64,000 nucleotides of DNA, from contig NZ_JQGK01000017.1 in the NCBI RefSeq assembly GCF_000743525.1, forward strand, positions 20,834 through 84,833. Direction: 5' to 3'. The notes beneath the pieces were generated by a model. It saw only the letters and a program-made list of their open reading frames with translations. It did not search any database and was not told the origin of the DNA. This DNA comes from Sulfurospirillum sp. SCADC (GTDB lineage: Bacteria > Campylobacterota > Campylobacteria > Campylobacterales > Sulfurospirillaceae). Below, piece after piece: positions 7,734 to 17,536 of this stretch. The translations under genes were made by a program, and so were the position numbers. Position 1 is the first letter of the stretch. Each line of letters starts with the position of its first letter.

Positions 7734-10130
7734 CTACGGCATTAAATCAAGATTTTGTTGGCAGATGCTTTTCCATGAGCTGTTATCGTTAATGGCGACG
7801 CATTGTGCAAAATACGATTTGGCTTTCACCGCATCTTGCAATTTTAAACTGAGCTCTCCGGCTTGGTAAAAGAGTCGTATTCTCTCTTTAGGTATTAAGT
7901 TTTGAGGCACAAGCGACTCTGCGACACGTAACGCCTCTTCATCTCGACCCAAACGCTTCAACGCATCCATATAGCTAAACTCCAAGGTTGGGCTAAGGGC
8001 TGTGGATTTAAACTTCGTTTGCATCTCACGGCTTGCTTCGGCATACGTCACCAGTAAAAGATCATTTTTCGCGTCACTCGCCATTTTCACAATCTCATAA
8101 TAAATATCCAAATTGCTCGCTTCATCAGGATAGAGAATTTTAATACTCTCCGCCAAAGAGGCTGCGCCTTCAAGGTTTTTAAGTTTGACCAATGAGAAGA
8201 AAAGATCGCGAATCGTCTCTAGCCCTATTTTTTCCCTGAGTGAAAATGAGAGGGTTTTAAGATCCTCTTTAAAGGCAAGGGCTTCTTGGTATTTTCCCAT
8301 TTTAAAGAGTGCTTGTACCTCTTTTTGTGCCCAGTAGTACCTACTTGCAAGAGCGTTGTCTTTAAGATGTGTTGTTGAAATCTCCCTAGCGCGATCAAAG
8401 CGCGATACGCGCATAAAGCATTGAAAAAGCTTCTCTTCGTGTTCAGACTCAGTAATTTGGAGTTTGTAGGTTTCGATCAGATTAACCGTATTTTGACATT
8501 CATCTTTTTGAAGCTCTCTAAGTGCCAATGCTTTTGCTGCTTCATAAACCAACTCTTCAGGTTTAATATCAAAGCGATCGGGTACTCGCTCAAGCTCTTT
8601 TTGAAGGGTTAAAACTTCTTCAAATCGTTGCTGTTTGAGCAATAATTTTGCTTTTTCTAGCAGTGCTTTTTGCCCAATCTCATTGTTATATTTTTCAATC
8701 AATTTATCATAGTAATTGGCAAGTTTTGTCTCATTGTTTTCGTTCAGTTTAAAAAAGAGTTCATCCAAACTCTCACTCACTTCTTGCACATAATCACCAC
8801 TGTTTTTATAATCATTTAAGTACTCTTGATAACGTGCATGTGCCGCTTCTACTTCATTGGCTTTGGCATGCCAATCTCCACTCTCTTTGAGTAACAGCTC
8901 TCGATTATCGTCTCGTTTAGAGGAATTTTCTAAGAGCAAATCGGTAATCTTCGCCGCTAAGTCATACAGATGATGTTCAAAAAGTCTGCGTGCCAACTTA
9001 TAGCTTGCCTCTTTGTCTTTGAGCAAATAGTGCGCATTGACATTAAGCACTTTAAGCAGATACTCTTTTGCCTCTTTCATCTTACCCGCATCCATCTGAT
9101 GATCACTCAAACGTATCGCCGCTTCGGATGCGATGTCCAAATCTTGCGCACTAAAGAGCACATCGAGGTAGAGTTTCATCGCCTTATCTTTCTCTTTTTT
9201 AAGGAAAAGGTTATCCGCATAGAGCAAAATGGCACGTTTGGTAAAAAGACTATCGGGATGTTCACTGATTAAAATATCAATGAAATAGTTGGTATCTGAT
9301 TTGGCGCCACTTTTGATATACGCTTTGGTCATCAACATTAAAACTTCAGGGATATTTTCATCACTGGCAAACTCTTTGGTCCACCGTTTTCCCACAGTGA
9401 TAATGTCATTTTCATTGAAAGCGAGATTATCAGATTTGTCTTCACTTTTCGCACTTAAGATTTTATCCATAGCACGCATCTGATACAGTTCCAGTTCACT
9501 TCTGAAAATAGAATTAGGGAAAAGCGTTAAAACGCGTTTGACATCTTTCACCACACTCTCATAGTAGCCACTCTCATACGACTGCTTAATCTCTAAATAG
9601 AGCCCTATGTCTTTACTTTGCGCATAGGAGATCGGAGCACCATTGAGATCAAGTGCGCCGATGTAAGGCTTTTGATATTTGGGAAATTCCACGGGAAAAT
9701 CGATCCCATCTTGGACACTTTTTTCTTCGTAAAGTGGTTTTTCTTGAAGAAGAATGGTCCAGTGGCTGTAAAGCTTCTCTTGAGGCTTCGTTAGAATCTC
9801 ACTGGTCGTATAAAGGCTCTCTTCTACAGGAATTAGCTTTGAATCGACTTTAGGCTCAATCGTAACGTAAAAAATACCCTCTTTTTCATAAAAATCAAGC
9901 TCAACCAACTTCATTTTCTTCGATTCTATGGGTTTATCAATGGGCCGATTGATCGTACAAATGTAGTGTTTTTTATCGAGGGCATCCGGAATGGTTTGGC
10001 ATAAAAAGGGCTTTGCATCCATTACATGTAAGATGGCATAATTCACCCTACTCTCTTTTCCACTGTTTAAAACAATCTCCAAAGCGAAGAGTTGTACCGA
10101 TACTAAAAGGAAGATTAAAATAGATTTCAT
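7734..10130 (-). CDS. pflA: PflA-like periplasmic TPR motility protein
   Basis: 798 residues with a cleavable signal peptide (about 1-16, ending Leu-Phe-Ala) and no further membrane helix. A beta-rich N-terminal part (about 20-150) is followed by helical tetratricopeptide-like repeats to the end. Size, domain plan and position directly after nuoN match C. jejuni PflA, a periplasmic scaffold of the flagellar motor needed to position stator units. The ATG at 10130 is fixed by the signal peptide, yet it has no ribosome-binding sequence, and a TGCTATAAT promoter ends six bases upstream. A palindrome copy (10022-10031) lies in the signal-proximal coding region. Ortholog status rests on layout and synteny. 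Confidence 0.78.
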   Translation of the reverse strand: MKSILIFLLVSVQLFALEIVLNSGKESRVNYAILHVMDAKPFLCQTIPDALDKKHYICTINRPIDKPIESKKMKLVELDFYEKEGIFYVTIEPKVDSKLIPVEESLYTTSEILTKPQEKLYSHWTILLQEKPLYEEKSVQDGIDFPVEFPKYQKPYIGALDLNGAPISYAQSKDIGLYLEIKQSYESGYYESVVKDVKRVLTLFPNSIFRSELELYQMRAMDKILSAKSEDKSDNLAFNENDIITVGKRWTKEFASDENIPEVLMLMTKAYIKSGAKSDTNYFIDILISEHPDSLFTKRAILLYADNLFLKKEKDKAMKLYLDVLFSAQDLDIASEAAIRLSDHQMDAGKMKEAKEYLLKVLNVNAHYLLKDKEASYKLARRLFEHHLYDLAAKITDLLLENSSKRDDNRELLLKESGDWHAKANEVEAAHARYQEYLNDYKNSGDYVQEVSESLDELFFKLNENNETKLANYYDKLIEKYNNEIGQKALLEKAKLLLKQQRFEEVLTLQKELERVPDRFDIKPEELVYEAAKALALRELQKDECQNTVNLIETYKLQITESEHEEKLFQCFMRVSRFDRAREISTTHLKDNALASRYYWAQKEVQALFKMGKYQEALAFKEDLKTLSFSLREKIGLETIRDLFFSLVKLKNLEGAASLAESIKILYPDEASNLDIYYEIVKMASDAKNDLLLVTYAEASREMQTKFKSTALSPTLEFSYMDALKRLGRDEEALRVAESLVPQNLIPKERIRLFYQAGELSLKLQDAVKAKSYFAQCVAINDNSSWKSICQQNLDLMP

Positions 10131-10136
10131 GCGTGC

Positions 10137-10142
10137 ATTATA
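10137..10142 (-). promoter_or_regulatory. Extended -10 promoter of pflA, predicting an almost leaderless mRNA
   Basis: Read on the minus strand the sequence is TTTTGCTATAATGCACGC then ATG. TATAAT with TGC in front is a near-perfect phylum -10; the start point would fall at or within one or two bases of the ATG at 10130. Confidence 0.6.
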
Positions 10143-10146
10143 GCAA

Positions 10147-10171
10147 AATAAGGGGTTTTTCGCCCCTTATT
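10147..10171 (-). terminator. Terminator of the nuo operon
   Basis: Perfect 9-bp stem AATAAGGGG / CCCCTTATT with loop TTTTTCG, overlapping the nuoN stop codon; on the minus strand it is followed by TTTTG. It separates the nuo operon from pflA, whose -10 box starts five bases further on. Confidence 0.75.
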
Positions 10172-11657
10172 AAAAACCGCTAGCGATCACATATTTGGTA
10201 ATAACCGTTAATAAAGGCTCCACGAAAACAATCGCAAAAATAGTGAAAATAACCGCCACACCCACAATGACTTTTAACGGGGTTGAAGCATTGGTAGCAT
10301 ACAGCTTTGCATCCGCAGTAACCGGCTCTTTTAAGAACATGTAAATGACCAGTTTCATGTAGTAGTACACCGCAATAGCACTGTTGAGTGCGATGATAAC
10401 CGCTAAGAAAATAAACTCACTGTTAATCGCAGCACTGATCAGATAGAGCTTACCCCAAAAAACGGAAAACGGAGGCATACCGGCAAGGGCAAACATGAAA
10501 ATGCCCATAATCGTTGCCGTTGTTGGCATAATCTTAACCAAGCCTGAAAACTTAGTATAGGGGTGTTGGTAACGCTCATCCCAAAGATTTTTGCGATGGC
10601 GTACAATCCAAAGCATCGTAAATGCGCCAAGGTTGGTAAACATAAAAAGCGTCCAGTAGAGAAACAGAGCCGTATTGGCTTGCGTTGTTCCAATAAGAAT
10701 TGCTGCCATCATAAAACCCGCATGCGAAATGGAACTAAAGGCTAGCATGCGTTTAACATCTTCTTGTACCAATGCGGTCAGATTGGCTAATGTCATTGTA
10801 AGCACAACGGCTGCGTAAAGAATGTGCTCGACCCATACCACACCCGAAGATACCAGCATCTCAAACAAACGCATCGCAACCACAAACCCTGCAATTTTTG
10901 GCACAACGGACATATACCCAGCCAGTGGCGCTGAACTTCCCTCGTAGACATCAGGCGTCCATGTGTGTGATGGCACCAAGGAGAGTTTAAATCCAAGCGC
11001 ACCCAGCATAAATACCGTTGCCGCTAGCACACCAATGAGTGGCTCAAAATGACGTGCCATCAGTACTTTTTCGATCTGATAAATCTCAACACTCCCCGTA
11101 AGAGCGTAAAAAATCAGTGCAGACATGCCGTAAAATCCAGCCGCCAATGCGCCCATAGTAAAGTATTTAATCGCTGCTTCAAAGGCTTTAGCACGGTTGT
11201 GCAGCGCAATGAGTGTGTAAAGAGCAAGGCTTGAAGTCTCCAGTCCAATAAAAATCAAAATGAGGTTATCGCTGACCACCATACATTGGAACCCTACGAT
11301 CATAAACATAAAAAGAGCGTAAAATTCTGCCATTCTAAACTCTCTAAAATGACGATGGCTTAACGAGAGCGGTAAGAAAAGAGCCGAAGCGACTAAGATA
11401 ATGACCTGCGCAATTATGGCAATGCCATCGACCAAAAGTACATCAAAAAATCCGCGTGCAGGCCCTGTATAGCCAATCACTGCGCCGAAATCTAAGATAA
11501 TAAAGAGCACCGTAATCATCGTTAAAAAACTACGATTAAGCCCTTTAACCGCCAAATCAGCACAAATAACCGCTAAGGCACCCACAACCAAGATTGCCAT
11601 AGGAAGAAGTGCAGGCAGATTGAGGCTTGCAACATCAATTAAGATAGGCTCTAGCAT
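10170..11657 (-). CDS. nuoN: Complex I subunit NuoN
   Basis: 495-residue polytopic membrane subunit of the antiporter-like family (about 14 helices), with the conserved membrane Lys/Glu region and the KRMLAFSSISHAGFM motif (about 275-295) shared by NuoL/M/N. It forms one proton channel of the complex I membrane arm. Last gene of the operon: it overlaps the nuoM stop by one base and is followed by a hairpin terminator. Confidence 0.95.
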   Translation of the reverse strand: MLEPILIDVASLNLPALLPMAILVVGALAVICADLAVKGLNRSFLTMITVLFIILDFGAVIGYTGPARGFFDVLLVDGIAIIAQVIILVASALFLPLSLSHRHFREFRMAEFYALFMFMIVGFQCMVVSDNLILIFIGLETSSLALYTLIALHNRAKAFEAAIKYFTMGALAAGFYGMSALIFYALTGSVEIYQIEKVLMARHFEPLIGVLAATVFMLGALGFKLSLVPSHTWTPDVYEGSSAPLAGYMSVVPKIAGFVVAMRLFEMLVSSGVVWVEHILYAAVVLTMTLANLTALVQEDVKRMLAFSSISHAGFMMAAILIGTTQANTALFLYWTLFMFTNLGAFTMLWIVRHRKNLWDERYQHPYTKFSGLVKIMPTTATIMGIFMFALAGMPPFSVFWGKLYLISAAINSEFIFLAVIIALNSAIAVYYYMKLVIYMFLKEPVTADAKLYATNASTPLKVIVGVAVIFTIFAIVFVEPLLTVITKYVIASGF

Positions 11658-13183
11658 TAGTTTGTTCCTCCTATGGTATTGGCTTTAAACAGCAGCTCTT
11701 TGGTCTCTTGCAGCACCGCTTTTTGGTCCATCAGTACGAGCATCTTTTGAACACTCATATCGATCACACTGAGCACAGGTTTGGGATAAATGCCTAAAAT
11801 GGCAACCAATGCCACTAATGGAATGAGTGCGGTTAACTCTTTGGCATTCAGATCTTTGAGTGTTTTATTTTCAGCATGGACGACTTCACCAAAAAAAGAT
11901 TTTTTATACAAAACCAACATGTAAACTGCGCCCAAAATAATGCCTGTTCCTGCCAATAAGGTCATCACCCAACTGATACGGTAAAATCCAACTAACGATA
12001 AAAATTCCCCAACAAATCCGATGGAAAGAGGAAGTCCAACAGAGGCCATCAGCATAATGCCGTAGATAGTTGCGAAATTTGGCATCACCGAAGCCAGACC
12101 TCCAAAATCACTCATAAGCTTTGTATGGCGGCGATCATAAATAACTCCTACCAGCATAAACAGAGCCCCACTCACGATACCATGGCTTAGCATCAAGAAG
12201 ATAGAGCCTGTAATGCCCTCAGCGTTCATAGCAAACGTTCCAAGAACAACAATCCCCATATGTGAAATCGAACTGTACGCAATAACCTGTTTCATATCTT
12301 TTTGCGCGTACGCAATCATCGCCGCATAAATCACCATAATGATACAAATCACCGCCACAGGGATCAGAAAATAGACTGACGCATCCGGGAAGAGTGGAAG
12401 TGAAAAACGCACAAAACCGTAACTTCCCATTTTAAGAAGCACGGCTGCTAGGATGATCGAACCAATCGTTGGGGCTTGACCGTGCGCATACGGTAACCAT
12501 GTATGAAACGGAAACATCGGCACTTTAATTGCAAACGCTAAGAAGAAGGCTCCAAAAAGCCATAATTGCGTTTCAAAAGGCACTTGCAACAAGTACCAAT
12601 CTGGCAATGCAAAACTCCAAATTCCCGTTGCTTCGTGGTATAAAAAGCCCATATACAAGATGCCCACGAGCATTAAAACAGAACCTGCAAAAGTGTAGAG
12701 AAAAAATTTGATCGCTGCGTACATACGGTTCACACTTCCCCATGCACCAATGATATAGAGCATCGGCACCAATGAGAGTTCCCAAAAAGCGTAAAACCAG
12801 ATCACATCCAAGATCACAAACACACCCACCATCGTCATCTCTAAAAAAAGCACGGAGATAATCAAGTTTTTAATCTCTTTTTCGATACTCAGCGCAATGA
12901 GTGCAATCATCGTAATAAAGGTCGATAAAATCACTAAGAAGAGTGAAATACCGTCTACACCGAGATAGTAACTCATACCATAACTTGAGATAAAAGGATA
13001 ATACTCGACAAATTGATAGCCAGCATTGGTGCTATCATAGCCAATCCATAAAATAATCGAAAGAAAAAACTCAATGGCACTGACACTAATACCATATGCC
13101 CGAATACTCTCTTTAGCGACCAAAAAGCCTAAGAGTCCTGCCATTGCTGGGAAAAATACAAGAAGTGATAAAATATGTTCCAT
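11657..13183 (-). CDS. nuoM: Complex I subunit NuoM
   Basis: 508 residues, about 14 membrane helices. Carries the proton-channel signatures FWELSLVPMLYIIGAWG with the key Glu in an early helix, TWLPYAHGQAPTIGSIILA, and KQVIAYSSISHMGIVVLG. Antiporter-like subunit of the membrane arm. It sits between nuoL (10-base gap) and nuoN in standard order. Confidence 0.96.
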   Translation of the reverse strand: MEHILSLLVFFPAMAGLLGFLVAKESIRAYGISVSAIEFFLSIILWIGYDSTNAGYQFVEYYPFISSYGMSYYLGVDGISLFLVILSTFITMIALIALSIEKEIKNLIISVLFLEMTMVGVFVILDVIWFYAFWELSLVPMLYIIGAWGSVNRMYAAIKFFLYTFAGSVLMLVGILYMGFLYHEATGIWSFALPDWYLLQVPFETQLWLFGAFFLAFAIKVPMFPFHTWLPYAHGQAPTIGSIILAAVLLKMGSYGFVRFSLPLFPDASVYFLIPVAVICIIMVIYAAMIAYAQKDMKQVIAYSSISHMGIVVLGTFAMNAEGITGSIFLMLSHGIVSGALFMLVGVIYDRRHTKLMSDFGGLASVMPNFATIYGIMLMASVGLPLSIGFVGEFLSLVGFYRISWVMTLLAGTGIILGAVYMLVLYKKSFFGEVVHAENKTLKDLNAKELTALIPLVALVAILGIYPKPVLSVIDMSVQKMLVLMDQKAVLQETKELLFKANTIGGTN

Positions 13184-13193
13184 CCTCTGCTCC

Positions 13194-15050
13194 CTAAACC
13201 ATTGGTCTGTAAACGAAGGCTAAAATGAGTAAGCCAATCATACCAACCACCATCCACCTAAGCATGTCTGAGAGGTTACCGCTTTGCATTTTTCTGCTTT
13301 TTTCACCTGTGGAGTACACCATTTTTGCAATTAAATCCACTGTCAAATCCACCACTTTCGTATCAATTTTTTGCCATGCAAAGTTTGCTAAAGCACTAAA
13401 AGGACGCATAATATAAAGCTCATAAAGTTTGGGTATATAGTATTGGTTGCTTAAAAGCTTGTAGCAAAAACGCTCTTCCCATGATTTGGGAAAGCCTCCA
13501 CGTCGGTACATGTAAACGGCAAACGCAATGCCGCTGAGTGCAATGCCTAAGGTTGCGGCAATAAGCAGGGCTTCTGTGCCGTGTTCGATATGAATCTCAT
13601 ACTGAGCCAAAAGACGCGTTACAAACCCTTCAAACGTATGCTCCAAAAATCCTGACACAATGGCTAAAAGCCCTAAAGGAAGGAGTGCGTAAATGACAAA
13701 CGGTTGCGCTTCATGCGGATGAATGCCATACTTTTCATACTCTTTTTCACCAAAGAAAACGAGCATGACCAAACGGAAACTGTAAAATGCTGTGAGTCCT
13801 GCACCGATGAAAAGGGCAAACCATAAAAAGTATGCCCCTTCATTAAAGGCAACTTCTAAGATTTTATCTTTGGAGAAAAAGCCTGCAAAGGGATAGATGC
13901 CCGCGAGTGCTACCGAAGCCACACTCATCAAAATCGCGGTGGCTTTCATAGAGCCATACAAGCCACCCATCTTTTTGATGTTGAGTTCATCGTGCATTGC
14001 GTGCATAACGTTACCCGCACCCAAGAATAACAGTGATTTAAAGAAGGCATGTGTCATCAAGTGAAACAGTGCAATCCAATACGCCCCAAGTCCTGCTGCT
14101 ACAAACATATAACCCAGTTGGGAAAGCGTTGAGTAGGCGATAATGCGTTTAAGATCGTTATTGACCAGCGCCATTGAAGCGGCAAAAAGTGCTACAAATG
14201 CTCCTAGTGATGCGATGGCAAAGCCCACATCAGGAATCAGCGTATAAAGCTCTCCACAACGAATGACCAGATACACCCCTGCGGTTACCATCGTTGCTGC
14301 GTGGATCAATGCTGAAACCGGTGTTGGACCTTCCATCGCATCAGCAAGCCATGTGTGGAGGGGAAACTGTGCTGATTTACCCATCGCACCGATAAAGAGA
14401 AAGAGTCCAATCGTTGCGAGGAGCGTAGAATCCATCGTTTTGAGACTCGCAAAAAACTCGTCGTATTGGAAAGATCCCACACTCCAGTAGATCAAGAAAA
14501 GCCCCATAAGCATGCCAAGATCGGCAATGCGGTTCATGATAAATGCTTCATTTGCTGCCCAAGAGGCAGAGTGTTTGTGGTACCAAAAACCAATAAGAAG
14601 CCATGAACAAAGCCCCACACCTTCCCAACCAATGAAAAGACCGACAAAGTTGTCACTCATGACCAAAATCATCATCGAAAAAACGAAAGCGGAGAGGTAA
14701 GAGAAGAAGCGGTTAAAGCTTTTATCATGATCCATATAGCCAATCGAATAGATATGAACGATGGTGGAGACCAGTGTGACCGTGACCATCATAATAACGG
14801 AGACTTCATCGACCACAAAACCAAAAGGAATTTCCAAATTACCTGCCGAAATCCAGTCCATCATGCTTACATGTAAAGGACCGTAGGTGTTCACATCGAT
14901 GAGTAACACAAAGGAGGCAATCATCGAAATCGCAATAAGCAACGAAGCCACAATGCCCGTAAAAAGCATCTTAGGACGCGCCGCAAACAAGGCTACAAAC
15001 AAAGAACTTGCCAAGGGCGCAAAAAGTGCGGTATAAAGATAATTTTCCAT
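13194..15050 (-). CDS. nuoL: Complex I subunit NuoL
   Basis: 618 residues. NuoL-type antiporter subunit with WEGVGLCSWLLIGFWY, HTWLADAMEGPTPVSALIH and KRIIAYSTLSQLGYM motifs, and a long C-terminal extension (about 510-600) that should form the lateral helix running along the membrane arm. The ATG at 15050 has AAGGGTAAG in front. A TTACATGTAA copy (14867-14876) is read as Leu-His-Val. Confidence 0.96.
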   Translation of the reverse strand: MENYLYTALFAPLASSLFVALFAARPKMLFTGIVASLLIAISMIASFVLLIDVNTYGPLHVSMMDWISAGNLEIPFGFVVDEVSVIMMVTVTLVSTIVHIYSIGYMDHDKSFNRFFSYLSAFVFSMMILVMSDNFVGLFIGWEGVGLCSWLLIGFWYHKHSASWAANEAFIMNRIADLGMLMGLFLIYWSVGSFQYDEFFASLKTMDSTLLATIGLFLFIGAMGKSAQFPLHTWLADAMEGPTPVSALIHAATMVTAGVYLVIRCGELYTLIPDVGFAIASLGAFVALFAASMALVNNDLKRIIAYSTLSQLGYMFVAAGLGAYWIALFHLMTHAFFKSLLFLGAGNVMHAMHDELNIKKMGGLYGSMKATAILMSVASVALAGIYPFAGFFSKDKILEVAFNEGAYFLWFALFIGAGLTAFYSFRLVMLVFFGEKEYEKYGIHPHEAQPFVIYALLPLGLLAIVSGFLEHTFEGFVTRLLAQYEIHIEHGTEALLIAATLGIALSGIAFAVYMYRRGGFPKSWEERFCYKLLSNQYYIPKLYELYIMRPFSALANFAWQKIDTKVVDLTVDLIAKMVYSTGEKSRKMQSGNLSDMLRWMVVGMIGLLILAFVYRPMV

Positions 15051-15052
15051 AC

Positions 15053-15355
15053 TTACCCTTTCATCATCTGAAGACTGTTAAGATCAACCGAGCCATTGCG
15101 TTTGTACCATAAAATGAGAAGTCCAAGCCCGACAGCGACTTCACTTGCTGCAACGGCAATGATAAAAAAGGCGAAGAGTTGACCGCTTAGATCATTGTAA
15201 TATTTGGAAACCGCTACAAACCCTACGTTAATCGCATTGAGTAAAATCTCGGTTGAGAAAAAAAGCATTAAAAGGTTTGTTCGACGCATCACACCGACAA
15301 GCCCAATGGAAAATAAAATACCTGTTAAAATAAAATAGTGTGTTAAGGTGATCAT
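15053..15355 (-). CDS. nuoK: Complex I subunit NuoK
   Basis: 100 residues, three membrane helices, with the two conserved membrane glutamates of NuoK (in STEILLNAINVGFVA and in AASEVAVGLGL). Part of the proton path between quinone site and antiporter subunits. Its ATG overlaps the nuoJ TGA by four bases. Confidence 0.95.
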   Translation of the reverse strand: MITLTHYFILTGILFSIGLVGVMRRTNLLMLFFSTEILLNAINVGFVAVSKYYNDLSGQLFAFFIIAVAASEVAVGLGLLILWYKRNGSVDLNSLQMMKG

Positions 15356-15906
15356 CTGCCCTCCTTTACATCTTCGAGATCTTCATCTTCGATGGCTAAA
15401 TACTCATCCATTTTTTTACTTGCAAGCACAATGCCTGAGATCATCGCAACCAAAAGCATGATGGCGGCTAATTCAAACGGGACTAAGTATTTGGTAAATA
15501 AAACAACGCCGATCATCTGAACATTGCCCACACCCTCAATGCTAGGATACAGTGCTTCCACACTCTCCCCCACAAGCGGTGCGCATAAAATGGCAACCAC
15601 CAAAACAGCACTGGCAATGGAGAGACTGTAGGCGATTTTTTTGGAGCGCATCTTTTCTGAAACATCACGTGTTGTATCAAAAAACATCATACCAAACGCG
15701 TAAAGTGCCATAATAGCGCCCGAATAAACGACGATTTGAACGACCCCTAAAAACTCAGCATCCAAGATAAAAAAGAAGCCCGAGATAAAGATCATGCCAC
15801 CTGCTAGTGCGCTCATCGCATAGAGTGCATTACGACTCGTCACCACAATTCCAAACATACCGATGGTCAATGCGGCAAAAACATAAAATGCTATAACTTC
15901 ATACAT
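15352..15906 (-). CDS. nuoJ: Complex I subunit NuoJ
   Basis: 184 residues with five predicted membrane helices and the conserved GAIMALYAFGMMFFD region of helix 3 that surrounds the pi-bulge in NuoJ. The C terminus is short and acidic. Start 7 bases after the nuoI stop, end overlapping nuoK. Confidence 0.94.
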   Translation of the reverse strand: MYEVIAFYVFAALTIGMFGIVVTSRNALYAMSALAGGMIFISGFFFILDAEFLGVVQIVVYSGAIMALYAFGMMFFDTTRDVSEKMRSKKIAYSLSIASAVLVVAILCAPLVGESVEALYPSIEGVGNVQMIGVVLFTKYLVPFELAAIMLLVAMISGIVLASKKMDEYLAIEDEDLEDVKEGR

Positions 15907-15913
15907 GGCTACC

Positions 15914-16528
15914 TCAATACGCTAATGGTGTCTGTTTCACAGCTTCATCGGCATTATCACTCAATGCACCAAATCCTGGAAACTCTTTTTGTTCGTTGGC
16001 TCTAAAGGTATCAAGTGGCGTTAACATATCCGCTTTGAGACCAAAATGTGCCCGTTGCTCACTCGCATTTTCATACTCCACGCCATGCACGATGGCAAGT
16101 TCAGGACAGACCTCAGCGCAATACCCACAAAAGATACAACGCCCGAAGTTGATGCTGTACTCACTCACCACTTTGCGACTTTTCTCATCAATATGCGTGT
16201 CCATGCGAATACAATTTGAAATACAAATTTTCTCACACAACCCACACCCGATGCAGCGCTCACTCCCGCTTTCAAACAGACGAAGCAAACGGTGAATGGC
16301 GCGGTACCGTGGACTCATCTCCATTTTTTGCGCAGGGTACTGAATCGTGTGAATGTCAAAGCGAATCATCTCCCGAAAGACTATCCAAAGACCGACAAAA
16401 AGCTCGCCTTTGAGGGTACGTTTGACCACTTTTTGAAACGCTTGCCATCCTGTTTCAGGCGCTTTTTCACCCTCAAAGAAGATGTATCCAGGAGAAATAT
16501 TGCGTTGTTTAAAATCTTTTAATTCCAT
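15914..16528 (-). CDS. nuoI: Complex I subunit NuoI (two [4Fe-4S] clusters)
   Basis: 204 residues. Two ferredoxin-type cluster motifs, CIGCGLCEKIC with a downstream Cys (about 92-106) and CIFCGYCAEVCPE (about 131-142), bind clusters N6a and N6b that pass electrons towards NuoB. A basic N-terminal region contacts the membrane. Standard order between nuoH and nuoJ. Confidence 0.96.
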   Translation of the reverse strand: MELKDFKQRNISPGYIFFEGEKAPETGWQAFQKVVKRTLKGELFVGLWIVFREMIRFDIHTIQYPAQKMEMSPRYRAIHRLLRLFESGSERCIGCGLCEKICISNCIRMDTHIDEKSRKVVSEYSINFGRCIFCGYCAEVCPELAIVHGVEYENASEQRAHFGLKADMLTPLDTFRANEQKEFPGFGALSDNADEAVKQTPLAY

Positions 16529-16537
16529 TCCATCCCC

Positions 16538-17536
16538 CTAAATCAGCACAAAGCCCGTGATCAAAATATTGACCACCGCTAAAGGCATTAAGACTTTCCA
16601 ACAGACCCACATCAACTGATCGGGTCTAATGTGTGGCCATGCGGCTCTTACCCATAAAAATAAAAAGACCCAAAAAGAGACTTTGATTAACATCATTACC
16701 GCACCAGGGATAAACCAAAGCGAATTGTAACCACCCATAAAAAGAATGCTCACCAGCACTGAAATCGTGATCATATTGGCATATTCACCAATGAAAAAGA
16801 GACCCCAACGCATGCCTGAATACTCTGTCGCATACCCAGCCACCACTTCAGCTTCAAACTCAATCGTATCAAACGGCGCACGATTGGTTTCCATAAAACC
16901 TGCCATCGCAAACAAAATAAAGGCTAAAGGTTGTTTCCAAATCAACCAATGCGTGATCCCACCGACTTGATAGTCATTAATATCAATCAAAGAGAGTGAG
17001 CCTATCATCATAATGGGTGCCAGAACGGATAAGCCCGTGACCACTTCAAAGGAGAGCATCTGAATAACAGCGCGCGCCGCACCTAAAAGTGACCATTTGT
17101 TGGCACTGCTCATACCAGCCAGTAGAGGTCCGTAAATACCGACCGATGCCACGCCCATCACATACAAAAGCGCTACGTTAATGTCGGAGATAATCGGATG
17201 AATCACATACCCAAACAGCGTAAATTCAGGAAAATAAGGAACCGCTGCCATCGCCACAAAGGCTGTTGTTGCAGCAATCACAGGAGCGATCATGAAAATA
17301 GGCTTCACAGCATTTTGAGGCACAATGTCCTCTTTGGTGAAGAGTTTAATACCATCAGCGGCCAGTTGCAATAATCCATACGGTCCTACATTCATGGGTC
17401 CTAGACGGCGTTGCATAAAGGCTAACACTTTGCGTTCAATAAACGTTGCAAACCCTGCCATACCTGCAACCACCGCGACAACAATGACGGCTTTGACAAG
17501 GGTTTCAACCAAAACGGCTGTTTCAAACATGTTCAA
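16538..17536 (-). CDS. nuoH: Complex I subunit NuoH
   Basis: 332 residues, eight predicted helices. Contains FIERKVLAFMQRRLGPMNVG and the acidic loop EFEAEVVAGYATEYSG that line the quinone entry channel. Its start lies inside the 3' end of nuoG (14-base overlap), implying coupled translation. Confidence 0.96.
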   Translation of the reverse strand: MNMFETAVLVETLVKAVIVVAVVAGMAGFATFIERKVLAFMQRRLGPMNVGPYGLLQLAADGIKLFTKEDIVPQNAVKPIFMIAPVIAATTAFVAMAAVPYFPEFTLFGYVIHPIISDINVALLYVMGVASVGIYGPLLAGMSSANKWSLLGAARAVIQMLSFEVVTGLSVLAPIMMIGSLSLIDINDYQVGGITHWLIWKQPLAFILFAMAGFMETNRAPFDTIEFEAEVVAGYATEYSGMRWGLFFIGEYANMITISVLVSILFMGGYNSLWFIPGAVMMLIKVSFWVFLFLWVRAAWPHIRPDQLMWVCWKVLMPLAVVNILITGFVLI

